From assembly GCA_965363355.1 (NCBI GenBank), contig CBDTTM010000130.1:1-7127 (forward strand): a stretch of DNA of 7,127 nucleotides, written 5' to 3'. Position 1 is the stretch's first letter. Each line of letters starts with the position of its first letter. This document shows, piece after piece, positions 6,176 to 7,127 of the stretch. The translations under genes and the position numbers were made by a program. The notes below the pieces were generated by a model. The model saw only the letters and a list, made by a program, of their open reading frames with translations, was not told where the DNA came from and did no database searches. The stretch comes from CBDTTM01 sp965363355. Lineage in GTDB: Bacteria > Bacillota > Negativicutes > Selenomonadales > Selenomonadaceae.

Positions 6176-6940
6176 ATGCATACACGCCATACAAAACTAT
6201 TGGCTCTTGTAAACCAAAAAAAACGCATTGCCGTTACCGAAATGTCAGAAAAACTCAACGTATCTGAGGTAACCGTTCGAAAAGACCTCAATTACCTCGA
6301 AGAAATGGGCCTGCTCCGTCGCGAACACGGTTTTGCCGTGATGACTTCAAGCGATGATATCAACCATCATCTGTCATTTAACTATGATTCCAAACGCCGC
6401 ATCGCCCAAAAAGCTGCGGAAACCATCGCCAACGGAGAAACCGTAATCATCGAATCAGGCTCTTGCTGTGCCCTCCTTGCTGAAGAACTAGCTGCCAATC
6501 GCCGTGATATCACAATCATCACCAACTCGGCCTTCATTGCTGCCTTCGTTCGCAAAGCACCTTTTGCCAAAGTCATCTTGCTCGGTGGCGATTATCAAAA
6601 CGAGTCACAAGTCACGGTAGGCCCTATGCTCAAAAAATGCATCCAGGATTTTTCTGTCGATAAACTATTTGTCGGTACAGATGGCTTTAGCAACAAAAGC
6701 GGATTCATGGGCAATAATCTCATGCGAGTTGAAGCCATTCGCAGCCTCGCTGAAAGTGCGAACAAAATCATGGTCTTGACTGAATCAACAAAATTCAGCC
6801 AAAAAGGGGTATTGCTCCAATTTTCCCCAGAAGAAGTCCATTCTGTCTTTACCGATGACCAAATTCCTCTAGAAACAAAAGAATTCTTACAACAAAAAAA
6901 CACCGAAGTCTACACCGTGCCATTGGCCGAATGCTCATAA
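6176..6940 (+). CDS. DeoR/GlpR-family transcriptional regulator
   Basis: This 254-residue protein has the standard length and layout of DeoR-type sugar-responsive repressors. An N-terminal winged helix-turn-helix spans about 5-55, with the recognition region 'LNVSEVTVRKDLNYLEEMGLLRREHG'-like at 27-52. A C-terminal DeoRC sensor domain covers about 72-230 and normally binds a phosphorylated sugar. Sensor hallmarks include 'ESGSCCALLAEEL' (93-105), where many family members have DxGTT, 'ITNS' (115-118), 'LGGDY' (136-140), 'VGTDGFSNKSGFM' (166-178), Glu186 and 'TESTKF' (202-207). The effector and targets cannot be read here. The ATG at 6176 follows AAGGG (6161-6165) at 10 bases. It stands alone, after the serC terminator, in AT-rich flanks with several dyads that could be its operators; its targets probably lie to the right of the window. 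Confidence 0.93.
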   Translation: MHTRHTKLLALVNQKKRIAVTEMSEKLNVSEVTVRKDLNYLEEMGLLRREHGFAVMTSSDDINHHLSFNYDSKRRIAQKAAETIANGETVIIESGSCCALLAEELAANRRDITIITNSAFIAAFVRKAPFAKVILLGGDYQNESQVTVGPMLKKCIQDFSVDKLFVGTDGFSNKSGFMGNNLMRVEAIRSLAESANKIMVLTESTKFSQKGVLLQFSPEEVHSVFTDDQIPLETKEFLQQKNTEVYTVPLAECS

Positions 6941-7001
6941 ATAGGCGATGAAAACTTATGCATATTTCAACAAATGTGCATTTCTCATCAATTTGACCTA
7001 T
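6941..7001. repeat. Nested inverted repeats just after the DeoR-family gene
   Basis: Starting directly after the stop codon, three nested arm pairs are visible: ATAGG/CCTAT (6941-6945, 6997-7001), GATGA/TCATC (6947-6951, 6985-6989) and ATGCATATTT/AAATGTGCAT (6958-6967, 6972-6981; one wobble) around a CAAC loop. No T run follows closely, so a simple intrinsic terminator is not supported. It may be an RNA fold ending the regulator transcript or a DNA site. Confidence 0.45.
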
Positions 7002-7034
7002 GACTTATAGCCTTTCATTTAAATTTTTATTATT

Positions 7035-7058
7035 ATTTTTCAAAAAGACTTGAAAAAT
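7035..7058. repeat. 9-bp inverted repeat with TTTCA/TGAAA cores, candidate operator
   Basis: ATTTTTCAA (7035-7043) and TTGAAAAAT (7050-7058) are perfect arms around AAAGAC. A consensus TATAAT follows at 7078-7083, but TTGAAA (7050-7055) sits 22 bases from it, too far for a normal -35. If a promoter for a rightward gene exists here, the dyad would lie in its -35 region. Confidence 0.4.
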
Positions 7059-7080
7059 GTCTTATTTATATGGGCTCTAT

Positions 7081-7126
7081 AATAAATGTTGTGGTTTTGA
7101 TGAAAATCAAAACTACAACATTTATT
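7081..7126. repeat. Long near-perfect palindrome at the right window edge
   Basis: Arms of 21 bases (7081-7101 and 7106-7126) pair completely, with a single G-T wobble (7093 with 7114), around GAAA. The outer part reads AATAAATGTTGT, the inner part GTTTTGAT. As RNA it would be a long hairpin with a GNRA loop; as DNA it is a 46-bp dyad overlapping the TATAAT at 7078-7083. What follows is outside the window, so terminator, operator and mobile-element explanations all remain open. Confidence 0.7.
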
Positions 7127-7127
7127 T

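Noticed and set aside
7050..7083. Full promoter TTGAAA with TATAAT in the right intergenic region
   Set aside because: The spacing is 22 bases, outside the usual 16-19 range; only the -10 is convincing, so I did not call a promoter.
7100..7127. Possible gene start (ATG then K-I-K-T-T-T) at the right edge
   Set aside because: The ATG lies in the loop region of the palindrome, has no Shine-Dalgarno, and would be only about 10 bases after the start predicted from the TATAAT at 7078-7083.

Overview
The window looks like an ordinary chromosomal segment of a low-to-mid GC member of the Bacillota. Three things point that way: strong GGAGG-type ribosome binding sites, a tRNA-sensing T-box leader, and U-tailed intrinsic terminators. 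The flavour of the SerA, SerC and permease proteins suggests the Negativicutes (Selenomonas/Megamonas-like), but that placement is inference. I see no insertion sequence, phage gene, CRISPR array, tRNA or rRNA.

Layout, left to right. (1) Positions 1-84 hold the first 28 codons of a leftward gene, probably a flavin reductase/flavoredoxin-family protein. (2) A rightward EamA/DMT-family exporter-like gene (279-1166) has its own promoter and ends in a bidirectional terminator. It shares that terminator with (3) a leftward AroP-type amino acid permease (1220-2578). (4) Upstream of the permease on the same strand is serA (2742-4325), preceded by a complete T-box leader (about 4381-4625) whose specifier reads UCC, a serine codon. 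(5) Divergent from serA is serC (4802-5893), which starts at TTG behind a perfect AGGAGG and ends in a strong terminator. (6) After an AT-rich gap comes a DeoR/GlpR-type regulator (6176-6940). (7) The right end (6941-7127) has no gene but holds several inverted repeats, the last being a 21-bp-armed palindrome that reaches the window edge.

How the genes work together. SerA and SerC catalyse the first two steps of the phosphorylated serine pathway (3-phosphoglycerate to 3-phosphohydroxypyruvate to 3-phosphoserine). SerB is not in the window. They are transcribed divergently from promoters about 45 bp apart. serA is under a serine tRNA T-box, while the short serC leader has none. The two promoters share a perfect 12-bp inverted repeat that covers both -35 boxes, which would let one DNA-binding protein act on both genes. 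The permease lies downstream of serA behind an imperfect hairpin and could receive some serA read-through. The DeoR-type regulator probably controls a carbohydrate gene set to the right of the window, and the dyads flanking its gene are candidate operators.

I did not find an undescribed multi-gene system. The most useful second-look items are regulatory: the shared serA/serC dyad, the asymmetric use of the T-box, and the palindromes around the DeoR-family gene.
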